Shown: piece after piece, positions 51,828 through 59,659 of the stretch
Numbering within the stretch: position 1 is the stretch's first letter
Layout of the letters: the number at the start of each line of letters is the position of its first letter
From: an uncultured Oscillospiraceae bacterium
Lineage (GTDB): Bacteria; Bacillota_A; Clostridia; Oscillospirales; Acutalibacteraceae
NCBI GenBank assembly: GCA_910589395.1
Contig: CAJUTL010000011.1
Coordinates: forward strand, 1 to 64,000
Reading direction: 5' to 3'
Length of the DNA stretch: 64,000 nucleotides
Position numbers and translations under genes: made by a program
Notes under the pieces: model-generated
What the model saw: the letters and a program-made list of their open reading frames with translations, nothing else
Told to the model about the DNA's origin: nothing
Database searches by the model: none

Positions 51828-52586
51828 GTGGTTACTATTAAAAAGAAACTTTTTCTTGCAATCACTTTGATAGCGGTCTTGGGGATCGGTATTTCTGCTG
51901 CCGTATTTTCTGCTAACGGTGTGGAGAGCGACTTTGTAAAAGAGCTTCGAATTGCCGGACAGACTTATAAAAGAATTTGCAACGAGGATATTTCCTTTGA
52001 TATAAATACTGCAAATTCCAATGGACAGGCAGTGGTAGGATACTATAAGGAGATTCCTATCACTCGGGATCAGGTCATTTACAAACAGGCAATAAATCGG
52101 ATTCAGCGAAATCCAGCAGATCCGACCTGGCGAAAACCGGAAAAAACGGAAAAGGAGCTCATTTTTGAAGTAGCACGAGATCTCTATACCTATGAACAGG
52201 CCAAAGATTTGGGGCTTTATCCCTCTGAGGAAGAGATGGAAGAAAAGTTTGCTTCGGCATCAGAGTCATTTCAGAGGGATCTGGAAGAAAATTTGGAATT
52301 ATGCTCACAGATTGAATTTACTCAGGACGAATGGATTGCATGGATGACGCAGCAAAGGATTGAAAACATAGCTAAAAGCCGGTTTATGGCTCAGGTGTTA
52401 ATCTCCTTGCAAGAAGAGAAACAAATCGAGGATGAGGTTTTGGCAGAGCTGGTCCATGTGCTCGTGGAGAGAGCGGAGGGAACTGATTTGCCATCAACAC
52501 TCGACAAACTCTTTGACCGCTATGTGACCCTGCAGATAGGGAATCAAATTACTTATGTCAATGAAGAGAGTGATACAGCCTCCTGA
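51828..52586 (+). CDS. exported protein with SurA-N-like helical region
   Basis: This 252-residue protein has an N-terminal signal or anchor helix (KKKLFLAITLIAVLGIGISA) and a helical middle such as ITRDQVIYKQAINRI and ELIFEVARDLYTYEQAKDLG, with LYPSEEEMEEKF, which resembles the N-terminal domain of SurA/PrsA chaperones. No PPIase domain is present, so it would be a chaperone-like or unknown exported protein. The GTG start at 51828 lies very close to GAGGCG, so the start is not certain. Its base composition is visibly AT-richer than its neighbours. Confidence 0.65.
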   Translation: MVTIKKKLFLAITLIAVLGIGISAAVFSANGVESDFVKELRIAGQTYKRICNEDISFDINTANSNGQAVVGYYKEIPITRDQVIYKQAINRIQRNPADPTWRKPEKTEKELIFEVARDLYTYEQAKDLGLYPSEEEMEEKFASASESFQRDLEENLELCSQIEFTQDEWIAWMTQQRIENIAKSRFMAQVLISLQEEKQIEDEVLAELVHVLVERAEGTDLPSTLDKLFDRYVTLQIGNQITYVNEESDTAS

Positions 52587-52656
52587 TAGCCAGGTAAAAG
52601 TATAAACCGGAATAGAAGCTGTTATTTTTATGCGGTTCCGCATTTTAATACAGTAA

Positions 52657-52714
52657 ATCACCCCATTTGCCGGAAAGAAGAGAACTTCTTCGGCAGATGG
52701 GGTGAATTTTTTGT
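52657..52714 (+). terminator. terminator between the SurA-like and FeoB-associated genes
   Basis: TCACCCCATTTGCCG pairs with CGGCAGATGGGGTGA and is followed by ATTTTTTGTTTT. Confidence 0.85.
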
Positions 52715-52715
52715 T

Positions 52716-52886
52716 TTAGCGTAGCTTTTGCTTTTTGTTGTTTTCTCCGCAGCGTGTACAGCCCTGGCAGCCGCCTCCGCAGCAGGTTTTTCCGTTTTTC
52801 TTATCCTTCCAAAGCTTTCGCAGGGAAAGAAACAGGACAAAAGCGATCAAAAGACAGACCAGGATCGTGGATAGAGCTCCGGGCAT
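52716..52886 (-). CDS. FeoB-associated Cys-rich membrane protein
   Basis: This 56-residue peptide (MPGALSTILVCLLIAFVLFL at the start) has one transmembrane helix, a basic stretch, and the cysteine cluster CCGGGCQGCTRC. This is the layout of the FeoB-associated Cys-rich family (PF12669). AAGGAGG precedes the ATG by 6 nt. It is the last gene of the feoA-feoB transcript. Such peptides may deliver or gate ferrous iron; the mechanism is unproven. Confidence 0.9.
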   Translation of the reverse strand: MPGALSTILVCLLIAFVLFLSLRKLWKDKKNGKTCCGGGCQGCTRCGENNKKQKLR

Positions 52887-52940
52887 AGAAAGCCTCCTTC
52901 TGTATTTTGAATTTATTGGGCAACGCTGAACAGAACAAAG

Positions 52941-55016
52941 CTACACAAACAGCAAACCGATATGATAAACCAGGAAGGTGACGCCCCAGGCGACGCAGAT
53001 TTGGAAGAGGGCCACAAGCCCGGTCCAGCCCCAGCTTTCCGTTTCCTTTTTGATAGTGGCAAGGGTGGCGGCGCAGGGGACATAGAGCAGGGAGAAGGTC
53101 ATCAGGGCATAGGCGTTCAGGGGGCCGAAGCCCATAGCGCCCAGGCTGCTTAAAATGGCTGACATGCCTGCGGCGGAATTGATATTGGAAATGCCGAAGA
53201 GCACGGCACAGGAGGATACCACCACCTCCTTGGCGGAGATTCCCGCGATCAGCGCCACCACGATCTGCCAGAAGCCCAGGCCGATAGGGGCAAAGAAGGG
53301 GACGATCCACCGCCCGATCATGGAGCCGAAGGTTTGAGACATATCCTCGGAATACCCGTTGGGGCCGAAATTCAGCAGGAACCACATGAGGATCGAAGCG
53401 ATAAAGATGGTGGTTCCCGCCTTCGTCAGATAATCCTTCACCTTTTCCCACACATAGATGAAGATGGTTCGGGCGCTGGGGGCCTTGTATTCCGGCAGTT
53501 CAATGAGCAGAGAATTTTCTTTTGTGTGCTTTCTGTCAAAAATGTGAAGGAGAAAGGCGCACAAAATGGCTACCAGTAACCCTAAAAGATACATGGAATA
53601 GGCCGCCAGCATGGCGTGCCGGGAGAAAAACAGCTGGGAAAACAGAACGTAAATGGGAAGCCGCGCGCTGCAGGACATAAAGGGCGTAATGAGCATGGTT
53701 TTATAGCGGTCCCGTTTGTTTTCCAGGGCCCGAGAGGCCATAATGGCGGGAACGGTACAGCCAAAGCCCAGCACCATGGGGATAAAGGAGCGGCCGGAAA
53801 GCCCCAGCTTTCCCATAATGCCGTCCATCACATAGGCGACCCGCGCCATGTAGCCGCTGTCCTCCAAAAAGGCCAAAGCCAGAAAAAGGATCAAAATATT
53901 GGGCAAAAAGGTGAGGATCCCGCCTACTCCGGCAATAATGCCGTCCACCAGCAGCGAAACAATAAGGGGAGAGACCTGAAGGCCCTCCAGTCCGGCCCGC
54001 ACGCCGCCGGAAAAGAACTCCAGGCCCGCTTCAAAATAGCCCTTGAGCCAGTCTCCGATGGTGAAGGTAAGGAAGAATACCAGGGCCATGATCAATAGAA
54101 AAATCGGCAGCCCCAGCCATTTGTGGGTCAGAATGCTGTCCGCCTTGTCGGTAACGGCAGCTTTTTTCTCCTTGTTTACCAGTACCTCCTGAATGATCTC
54201 ATCGATAAAATCGTACTTCTGATTGATGATCTCCTTTTCATAGCTTTTGCCGAGAGCCTCCGGGCATTCCACCGGATAATGGGAAGAAATTTCCTTATCG
54301 TGCTCCAAAAGCTTCAACGCATGCCAACGATAGTTTTGCAGCTCGGGATATTTTTTTTGCAGCAAAGGGATCAGCAGGTCGATCTTATCCTCGATCTCAT
54401 CGCTGTAAACCATGGCAAATTCCTTGTGATGCTGGTGCTTGTGGCGCGTTTGCTCTGTCCGGCTTTCCGGCTCATCTGCGCCGTCCCCGTGGTGGTGGAT
54501 CAGCGGCAGATCATGGCCGTGCTTCTGGTGGTGGGCAGCGGCGTGCATCAGAATATCCAGCCCGGTCTTTCGCCTGGCGGACACGGGGATCACCGGGATC
54601 CCCAGCATCTCCGGCAGACGATGCAGGTCGATCTCCATGCCCCGCTTCTCCACAATATCCATCATATTCAGGGCAAGGATCACCGGCTTCCCCAGCTCGA
54701 TGAGCTGAAGGGTCAGGTAGAGATTCCTCTCCAAAGCGGAAGCGTCCGCCACATCGATGATCACATTGACCTCGTCGCTCAATATGTACTGCCTTGCCAC
54801 CTGCTCCTCCATGGTGTAGGAGGTCAGGCTGTAGGTGCCTGGCAGGTCTACCAGCCGGTATTCCTGGTCGTGAAAGCGGAAGCTGCCTTCCTTCTTCTCC
54901 ACGGTGACGCCCGGCCAGTTGGCCACCTTCAGGTTGGCGCCGGTATAGGCGTTGAACAAGGTGGTTTTTCCACAGTTTGGATTTCCCACAAATCCGATAG
55001 ACAGCTCATGCGCCAT
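52941..55016 (-). CDS. feoB: ferrous iron transport protein FeoB
   Basis: This 691-residue GTP-gated ferrous iron importer has an N-terminal G domain (GNPNCGKTTLFNAYTGANLK, DLPGTYSL, LNMMDI), a helical spacer, and a Gate-domain membrane region (FIPMVLGFGCTVPAIMASRA, CSARLPIYVLF). An inserted His-rich stretch (HHQKHGHDLPLIHHHGD) lies between the G domain and the membrane part, perhaps binding metal. The ATG at 55016 follows AAGGAGG and overlaps the end of feoA by 11 nt. Confidence 0.97.
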   Translation of the reverse strand: MAHELSIGFVGNPNCGKTTLFNAYTGANLKVANWPGVTVEKKEGSFRFHDQEYRLVDLPGTYSLTSYTMEEQVARQYILSDEVNVIIDVADASALERNLYLTLQLIELGKPVILALNMMDIVEKRGMEIDLHRLPEMLGIPVIPVSARRKTGLDILMHAAAHHQKHGHDLPLIHHHGDGADEPESRTEQTRHKHQHHKEFAMVYSDEIEDKIDLLIPLLQKKYPELQNYRWHALKLLEHDKEISSHYPVECPEALGKSYEKEIINQKYDFIDEIIQEVLVNKEKKAAVTDKADSILTHKWLGLPIFLLIMALVFFLTFTIGDWLKGYFEAGLEFFSGGVRAGLEGLQVSPLIVSLLVDGIIAGVGGILTFLPNILILFLALAFLEDSGYMARVAYVMDGIMGKLGLSGRSFIPMVLGFGCTVPAIMASRALENKRDRYKTMLITPFMSCSARLPIYVLFSQLFFSRHAMLAAYSMYLLGLLVAILCAFLLHIFDRKHTKENSLLIELPEYKAPSARTIFIYVWEKVKDYLTKAGTTIFIASILMWFLLNFGPNGYSEDMSQTFGSMIGRWIVPFFAPIGLGFWQIVVALIAGISAKEVVVSSCAVLFGISNINSAAGMSAILSSLGAMGFGPLNAYALMTFSLLYVPCAATLATIKKETESWGWTGLVALFQICVAWGVTFLVYHIGLLFV

Positions 55017-55248
55017 GGCCGGTTCCTCCTTTTTCCACAGAAATATGGGAAGAGATCCCATAGCCCACCGCAAAGCGGGTGCCTCTGACCTTTACGATCA
55101 TCGCGCCCTGCCGCTTCTTTCGCAGAACAAAAATTTCAGAGCCCTCGATCAGCCCCAACGCTTCCAGCCGCCGTTCCAGATCGATCGGCAGGGTAAGACC
55201 CTCCACCCGGTAGCTGCTGCCGGGCTTTGCTTCTTGTAAGGTGATCAT
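55006..55248 (-). CDS. feoA: ferrous iron transport protein FeoA
   Basis: This 80-residue SH3-like protein assists FeoB. Typical features are LPIDLERRLEALGLIEGSEI and KVRGTRFAVGYGISSHI. The end overlaps feoB, giving the operon feoA-feoB-Cys-rich peptide. AAAGGAAAAAAG precedes the ATG. Confidence 0.93.
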   Translation of the reverse strand: MITLQEAKPGSSYRVEGLTLPIDLERRLEALGLIEGSEIFVLRKKRQGAMIVKVRGTRFAVGYGISSHISVEKGGTGHGA

Positions 55249-55313
55249 CGCTTTTTTCCTTTCCTGGCAGGATTGTAAAACAGGGAAATAAAATCATTAG
55301 TTGACCTGTTAAA

Positions 55314-55342
55314 AACTTATCGCAGGAGACGGGAATTGTCAA
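55314..55342 (-). promoter_or_regulatory. candidate promoter of feoAB
   Basis: On the minus strand TTGACA (55342-55337) and TAAGTT (55319-55314) have a 17-nt spacer. The -10 box is weak, which suits an activated or regulated promoter. An AACAGG/CCTGTT inverted repeat stands just downstream (about 55280-55312). Confidence 0.5.
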
Positions 55343-55370
55343 TATCTTTTCGCCTTTTTGCAGAAAAAAC

Positions 55371-55399
55371 TTTCTTTTTAAGGGAAGCTGTGTTATACT
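55371..55399 (+). promoter_or_regulatory. candidate sigma-A promoter of the M23 peptidase
   Basis: TTTCTT (55371-55376) and TATACT (55394-55399) are 17 nt apart. Translation from in-frame codons before this promoter is unlikely. Confidence 0.6.
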
Positions 55400-55473
55400 G
55401 TATTACAAGATTGTTACTTTTATGGCTTTCTCTGCCAGCGATGGCAATTTTTACGGGAAATGAGGCTTTTTAT

Positions 55474-56673
55474 ATGAATCGCGCGAAAGGAAGAAAATGG
55501 TTTCGGCTGTTGTCGGCAGTTCTGGTATTGTGCCTGCTGCTGCCGGGACAAGCTATGGCGGAAACCATCGATGAGGTAAAGGAAAGGCAGGAGGCTCTTC
55601 GTCAGGAAAACGAGTCGCTGGAAGCAAAGCTCGAAACGCTGAAGGACGATGAGGCCAAGGCGCTGGAATATCAGAAAACGCTGGAGGAAAAAATCAGCGT
55701 TTTGGAGAGAAAAATCGATACCGCCCGGGAATCCATTCAGGTCATGGATCGGGAAATCGGTGTTTTGGAGAAAAAGCTGGAGGCTTCCCGCAAGGAGCAT
55801 CAGGCAACCATCGATCTTTTTGCCCAGCGAATCAATACGCTTTACAAATCCGGCACCATCAGCACCCTGGAAATTTTGCTGAATTCCAGCAGCTTCACGG
55901 ATTTTACCATGAAGGCGGAGCTTTTATCCTGTGTGACAAAGCACGATCAGCAGCTTCTCACAAAAATTGAGGAGTATCTGGAAAAGACAAAGGAAGATCG
56001 GGAACGGCTTCAGGAAATGCGGGCGGAGGAAACCACAATAAAGAAGGAGTTGGAGTCTGCCCAGGGTGAGCTGAAGGTTTTGTATGCGGAAAATGAAGAG
56101 CTTATTTCCCGTTTGGAGGCGGATCAGGCCCAGGCAAGAAATGCCATCAGCGCCAATGAGGAAGAGGACGCCGAACTGGAAGAGCAGATCCAGGAGATGA
56201 TCCGCCAGAAAAATGAGGAAGCGGCCTCCAACGGAAACGGTGGAATGCTGGTCAACCCAGATACTCCCGGTATGCACGAGGGTTTTACCCCTCGCTGGCC
56301 TCTTCCCGGCGTAGGGTATGACCATGTGATCGGTCATTTTGGGGATATTTATGATTTTGACGACGGCCCCCATATGGGCCTGGATATCTGGGCGGACTAC
56401 GGTGAGCCCATCGTGGCCACTCAGGCGGGGCAGGTCATTGCCGCGGACTATCACTATTCCTGGGGAAATAATGTACTGATCTGGCACAACAGCACCTTTG
56501 CCACTCGGTACGCCCATTGCAGCTCCCTGGCTGTTTCCGTGGGGGAGTATGTGGAACAGGGGCAGATCATCGGCTATGTGGGCTCTACCGGCTTCTCCAC
56601 CGGAAACCATCTCCATTACGAAGTATATTACGACGGCGTGCGGGTAGACCCCGATCCTTACTTGGGGATATGA
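55474..56673 (+). CDS. M23 metallopeptidase with N-terminal coiled coil (EnvC-like)
   Basis: This 399-residue exported protein has a signal peptide (RLLSAVLVLCLLLPGQAMAE) cut near residue 28. A long coiled coil (about 30-250) rich in Glu, Lys and Leu follows, then a Gly/Asn linker and a C-terminal LytM/M23 domain. Zinc ligands are visible as HMGLD, and as HLHYEV near the end, with YAHC between. All key residues are kept, so it can be an active peptidoglycan endopeptidase, unlike degenerate EnvC. The ATG at 55474 has GAGG 8 nt upstream. Confidence 0.9.
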   Translation: MNRAKGRKWFRLLSAVLVLCLLLPGQAMAETIDEVKERQEALRQENESLEAKLETLKDDEAKALEYQKTLEEKISVLERKIDTARESIQVMDREIGVLEKKLEASRKEHQATIDLFAQRINTLYKSGTISTLEILLNSSSFTDFTMKAELLSCVTKHDQQLLTKIEEYLEKTKEDRERLQEMRAEETTIKKELESAQGELKVLYAENEELISRLEADQAQARNAISANEEEDAELEEQIQEMIRQKNEEAASNGNGGMLVNPDTPGMHEGFTPRWPLPGVGYDHVIGHFGDIYDFDDGPHMGLDIWADYGEPIVATQAGQVIAADYHYSWGNNVLIWHNSTFATRYAHCSSLAVSVGEYVEQGQIIGYVGSTGFSTGNHLHYEVYYDGVRVDPDPYLGI

Positions 56674-56759
56674 AAGAGGAGTTTTCTCTTTTCCTGTTGT
56701 GGGCGGCCAGCTGTAAAAAATCAAGGACGTTTCACCTGTCGTTTTGGGGAACAGGGAGA

Positions 56760-56850
56760 TAAATTGGAATTTAGCGGCGAGGTGCCGCAGCCACTCGTGA
56801 AGCTGCCGAGTGTAAGAGAACAGCTTCTGGCCCGACCGTTAGTAAGCAGA
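56760..56850 (+). repeat. 91-bp structured block, copy B
   Basis: It begins TAAATTGGAATTTAGCGGCG and includes GTGCCGCAGCCACTCGTGAA and GGCCCGACCGTTAG. The next block starts exactly 91 bp later. Confidence 0.75.
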
Positions 56851-56940
56851 TAAATTGGAATTTGCGGCGTGCCGCAGCACCTGCTCGTGAAGCTGTTGGG
56901 TGCAGGAGACTGGTTTCCGACCCGACCGACGGCGAGGTGC
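56851..56940 (+). repeat. 91-bp structured block, copy C
   Basis: It begins TAAATTGGAATTTGCGGCGT, has GCTCGTGAAGCTGTTGGG and CGACCCGACCGACGGCG, and is followed directly by the MITE-like hairpin. Confidence 0.75.
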
Positions 56941-57051
56941 GTCATTCTGAGCGAAGCGAAGAATCTCGTCCTTCGGGCCTTTTTGAAGGGCTTTAGGGGC
57001 GAGATCCTTCGTCAAGAAAGCTTATAGCTTTCTATGCTCCTCAGAATGACA
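56941..57051. repeat. MITE-like hairpin repeat, copy 10
   Basis: It begins GTCATTCTGAGCGAAGCGAA and ends TGCTCCTCAGAATGACA. A small AAGAAAGCTTATAGCTTTCT hairpin is inserted in the second arm. Confidence 0.8.
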
Positions 57052-57177
57052 AAGGAGAGAGCTTGTTCTTCTCTAACGACTAACAACTAATAGCTAACGA
57101 CTAGTTCGCTAAACTATAATTTATTTGTGAGTCACTCACATTGCTGAACAGGTTCGTGTAAGGAAAAGAAAGGAAAT

Positions 57178-57206
57178 TTGACAGCTCTCTCTTTTTATGA
57201 TATGCT
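57178..57206 (+). promoter_or_regulatory. sigma-A promoter of the pnuC-like gene
   Basis: TTGACA (57178-57183) and TATGCT (57201-57206) are 17 nt apart. The leader from about 57213 to 57352 contains an attenuator-like structure. Confidence 0.75.
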
Positions 57207-57212
57207 TTTTGA

Positions 57213-57352
57213 AAGAATATGCCATGAGAGGCACTTCGTGAAATCAGAATAAAGTAAACTGCCACCGGGTAGGAAATGCAAAAGCATTCGCGGCACATCG
57301 TTAGGTCTTGGAAGATGTGCGGGCGAATGCTTTTTTTGGAGGGAAATTTGTT
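57213..57352 (+). promoter_or_regulatory. attenuator or riboswitch-like leader of the pnuC-like gene
   Basis: A terminator stem AGCATTCGC/GCGAATGCT encloses a CACATC/GATGTG inner stem and is followed by TTTTTTT. It ends only about 17 nt before the start codon and just before the GGAGGG site. The left terminator arm (GCATT) can instead pair with AATGC in the alternative stem AATGC-AAAA-GCATT within TGCC...GGCA. Two exclusive folds suggest ligand- or protein-controlled termination. No known riboswitch consensus was recognised. Confidence 0.6.
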
Positions 57353-58087
57353 ATGCTTTCAAAAATGCGAGTCCGTATTCATAGCTGGGGAAGGGTGGTT
57401 CTAAAATCACTGCGGCGCTATTTTTCCAAAGGCGAACTGCTTCTGTGGGCTGTCTCGTCAGGCTTGATCCTGCTTTCCTTTCTGTTTTTTGACCGGGAAA
57501 ATGTTCTTGTGCTGTGTGCTTCGCTGGTGGGGGCGGTTTCTTTGCTTCTCAATGCCAAGGGCAACCCTGTCGGACAGTTTTGCATGATCCTGTTCAGCCT
57601 GCTTTACGGTGTGATTTCCTATACTTTTTCCTATTACGGGGAAATGATCACCTATCTGGGTATGACCGCTCCGATGGCTTTGTTTGCGCTGATTTCCTGG
57701 CTGAGGCACCCTTATGAAGGAAACCGGGCTGAGGTAACGGTAAACCGCCTTAAAAAAAGAGAGGTTGGCTTCATGCTTTTTCTGGCGGCTATTGTCACCC
57801 TGCTGTTTTATTTCATTCTGCGAAGCTTCAACACGGCCAATCTGCTTCCCAGCACGCTATCGGTCACCACCAGCTTTTTGGCGGTGTATCTGACCTTTCG
57901 CCGCAGCGCTTGTTATGCTCTTGCCTATGCGGCCAATGACCTTGTTTTGATCCTTTTGTGGACGCTGGCCGTATTGGAAGACAGCACCTATATTTCCGTG
58001 ATCGTTTGCTTTTTCCTGTTTTTTGTAAATGACATTTACGGTTTTCTCAGCTGGAGAAAAATGGGAAAGCGGCAGCGGAAGGAATAG
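57353..58087 (+). CDS. PnuC-family vitamin/nucleoside transporter
   Basis: This 244-residue membrane protein has seven or so helices of the PnuC family, which imports nicotinamide riboside or related vitamin precursors. Seen features are NAKGNPVGQFCMILFSLLYG, ISYTFSYYGEMITYLGMTAP and YALAYAANDLVLILLWT, and a final FFVNDIYGFLSWRKM. The ATG at 57353 follows GGAGGG; in-frame upstream codons lie within the leader hairpin. The substrate is not certain: relatives carry thiamine or riboflavin. Its expression is probably controlled by the leader. Confidence 0.85.
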   Translation: MLSKMRVRIHSWGRVVLKSLRRYFSKGELLLWAVSSGLILLSFLFFDRENVLVLCASLVGAVSLLLNAKGNPVGQFCMILFSLLYGVISYTFSYYGEMITYLGMTAPMALFALISWLRHPYEGNRAEVTVNRLKKREVGFMLFLAAIVTLLFYFILRSFNTANLLPSTLSVTTSFLAVYLTFRRSACYALAYAANDLVLILLWTLAVLEDSTYISVIVCFFLFFVNDIYGFLSWRKMGKRQRKE

Positions 58088-58120
58088 AAGGAAAAATAAT
58101 TTTAGAAAGGCGGTAATTTT

Positions 58121-58617
58121 ATGTTCCGGGAAATGAGAAGAAAAAACAACTGCTGAGCAGGGAGGAAAGCATACAACTCCTGAAAAATGGTAGTTTCGGT
58201 GTGCTAGCTCTGCTGGGAGAGGAAGGCTACCCTTATGCTGTGCCGTTAAGCTATGTGTATCATGACTCCTGCCTTTATTTTCATGGCGCGAAGACAGGCC
58301 ATAAAGTGGACGCGATCAAGGGCTGTGAGAAAGCATCTTTTTGCGTAGTTTTACAGGACACGGTAATTCCGGAAAAATATACGACCTGTTACAAAAGCGT
58401 GATCGTTTTCGGTAAGCTTCATATTCTGGAGGGCGAGGAGACTCTGCGTGCGATACGTCTTCTGGCGGAAAAATATTCTCCAGCGGTTGAGATAGTTGAA
58501 AGGGAAAAAGAGATCAAGAAATTTCAAAACACGCTGTGTGTGTTAGAGCTTTCTATTCAGCATATGAGCGGAAAACAAGCAAAAGAGCTGGTAAAAGAGC
58601 TGGTAAAAGAGTCCTGA
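58121..58617 (+). CDS. pyridoxamine 5'-phosphate oxidase-family protein with a -1 frameshift near the N-terminus
   Basis: The downstream frame encodes an FMN-binding split-barrel (NimA-like) protein: FGVLALLGEEGYPYAVPLSY, GAKTGHKVDAI and a YKSVIVFGK segment. The family's expected start MFREMRRK is present at 58121, with the site GAAAGGCGG, but this frame stops at 58154. A -1 slip at A AAA AAC (58141-58147) joins the two frames and gives QLLSREESIQLLKNGSFG, the usual sequence. The joined product is 165 residues. It may be programmed frameshifting, a real loss-of-function change or a missing A in the assembly. Confidence 0.75.
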
Positions 58618-58654
58618 ATTTCTTTAAGCAGAGTTCCAAGTGATTTCGGGTACT

Positions 58655-58696
58655 GACAAAAAACACCTCGGGAAACATTTTCCGAGGTGTTTTTGT
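58655..58696. terminator. bidirectional terminator between the PNPOx and TIM-barrel genes
   Basis: ACAAAAAACACCTCGG pairs with CCGAGGTGTTTTTGT. It has A-runs and T-runs on both sides and lies between convergent genes. Confidence 0.85.
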
Positions 58697-58703
58697 GAAG
58701 CGG

Positions 58704-59615
58704 TCAATCCAGGATCATCAATTCCCGCATGTATTTTATGGTGTAGCGAATGCCCTTTTCACCCTTCTCATCAAGCCAGGTGGCGGAGTGGGGCTCTATG
58801 GCCAGATAGCCGTCATAGCCGTATTTATAGAGAATGGCGAAGAAGGCCCGCCAGTTGATGGCGTCAATACCCGCCGGGGGATTATCGTACCAATCATTTT
58901 TCTCTTCTCCCATATGAGCTTCCAGAGCGGCCCTGGCCTCGGGATAGGCCGTCATCAGGCCGCGCATGGCCCAGTGGTTAATTTCCCGGGAATCGCCCCG
59001 CTGGATCACGCCCTTGATGTGGCAGTATTTGAAACGGTCGCCCCAGGCAAGGCCCTCTTCCAGATAAGCGCCGTTCTGCCCGCCGTGAACAAAGCTGTGG
59101 GAGGGGTCGTATTTGATGCCCAGTCCCGGCACCTCGTCCAGCACCAGCCTCCATTGCTCCGGGGTGCGAATGTAGTTATCACCCATCACACAGTTGACAA
59201 TGGCACACTCCATGTTTCGCTCTTTGGCATAAGATACGATCTGGTTCAGCACTTTGATGGCGGCTGTAATATTCTTGTAGTAAGAGAGTTCTTTCACATA
59301 GGCCACGCTGCACAGATAATATTTGGCTCCCAGATAGGCGCCAAAATCGATCACGGCTTTTACTTCCTCCCATTCCTCGGGGATCACATTGCCTTCTTTG
59401 TCAAGAATGGAGCTTGCCCAGCGCCCTACGGCGCCCACCTCCACACCGGTCTTTTGGCTGGCGGTGCGAATGGCTTCCTTTTCCTTTGTGATTTCCGCCA
59501 TAGGCTGGCCAAAATAGGCGGTAGGGTTGCAGTCGAACTCCACAAAATCCAGGCCCAGTGATTTGGCATACTCCAGGCTTTCTGCCTTAGGTGGCTGAAT
59601 GATTCCAAGCTTCAT
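58704..59615 (-). CDS. sugar phosphate isomerase/epimerase family TIM-barrel protein
   Basis: This 303-residue protein matches the AP_endonuc_2/xylose isomerase-like family of TIM barrels. It shows LGLDFVEFDCNPTAYFG, YLCSVAYVKELSYYKNITAA, IKYDPSHSF and a final YDGYLAIEPHS. Metal-binding positions look conserved (Glu, Asp-xx-His, Glu-xx-His). Relatives act as keto-sugar epimerases or inosose dehydratases; the substrate is unknown. An AAAGGA site precedes the ATG at 59615. Confidence 0.83.
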   Translation of the reverse strand: MKLGIIQPPKAESLEYAKSLGLDFVEFDCNPTAYFGQPMAEITKEKEAIRTASQKTGVEVGAVGRWASSILDKEGNVIPEEWEEVKAVIDFGAYLGAKYYLCSVAYVKELSYYKNITAAIKVLNQIVSYAKERNMECAIVNCVMGDNYIRTPEQWRLVLDEVPGLGIKYDPSHSFVHGGQNGAYLEEGLAWGDRFKYCHIKGVIQRGDSREINHWAMRGLMTAYPEARAALEAHMGEEKNDWYDNPPAGIDAINWRAFFAILYKYGYDGYLAIEPHSATWLDEKGEKGIRYTIKYMRELMILD

Positions 59616-59659
59616 AAATCGAACATTCCTTTCTGCAAAATAAATAGAATAAGAGGTCG

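Larger units (their letters stand above)
56755..57125. repeat. composite repeat island 8
   Basis: Two tandem 91-bp blocks (56760 and 56851) run directly into a MITE-like hairpin (56941-57051). AACGACTAACAACTAATAGC arrays and a TAAACTATAATTTA separator (about 57109) follow. This joined order shows that the modules are adjacent parts of one element. No gene is present. Confidence 0.75.
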
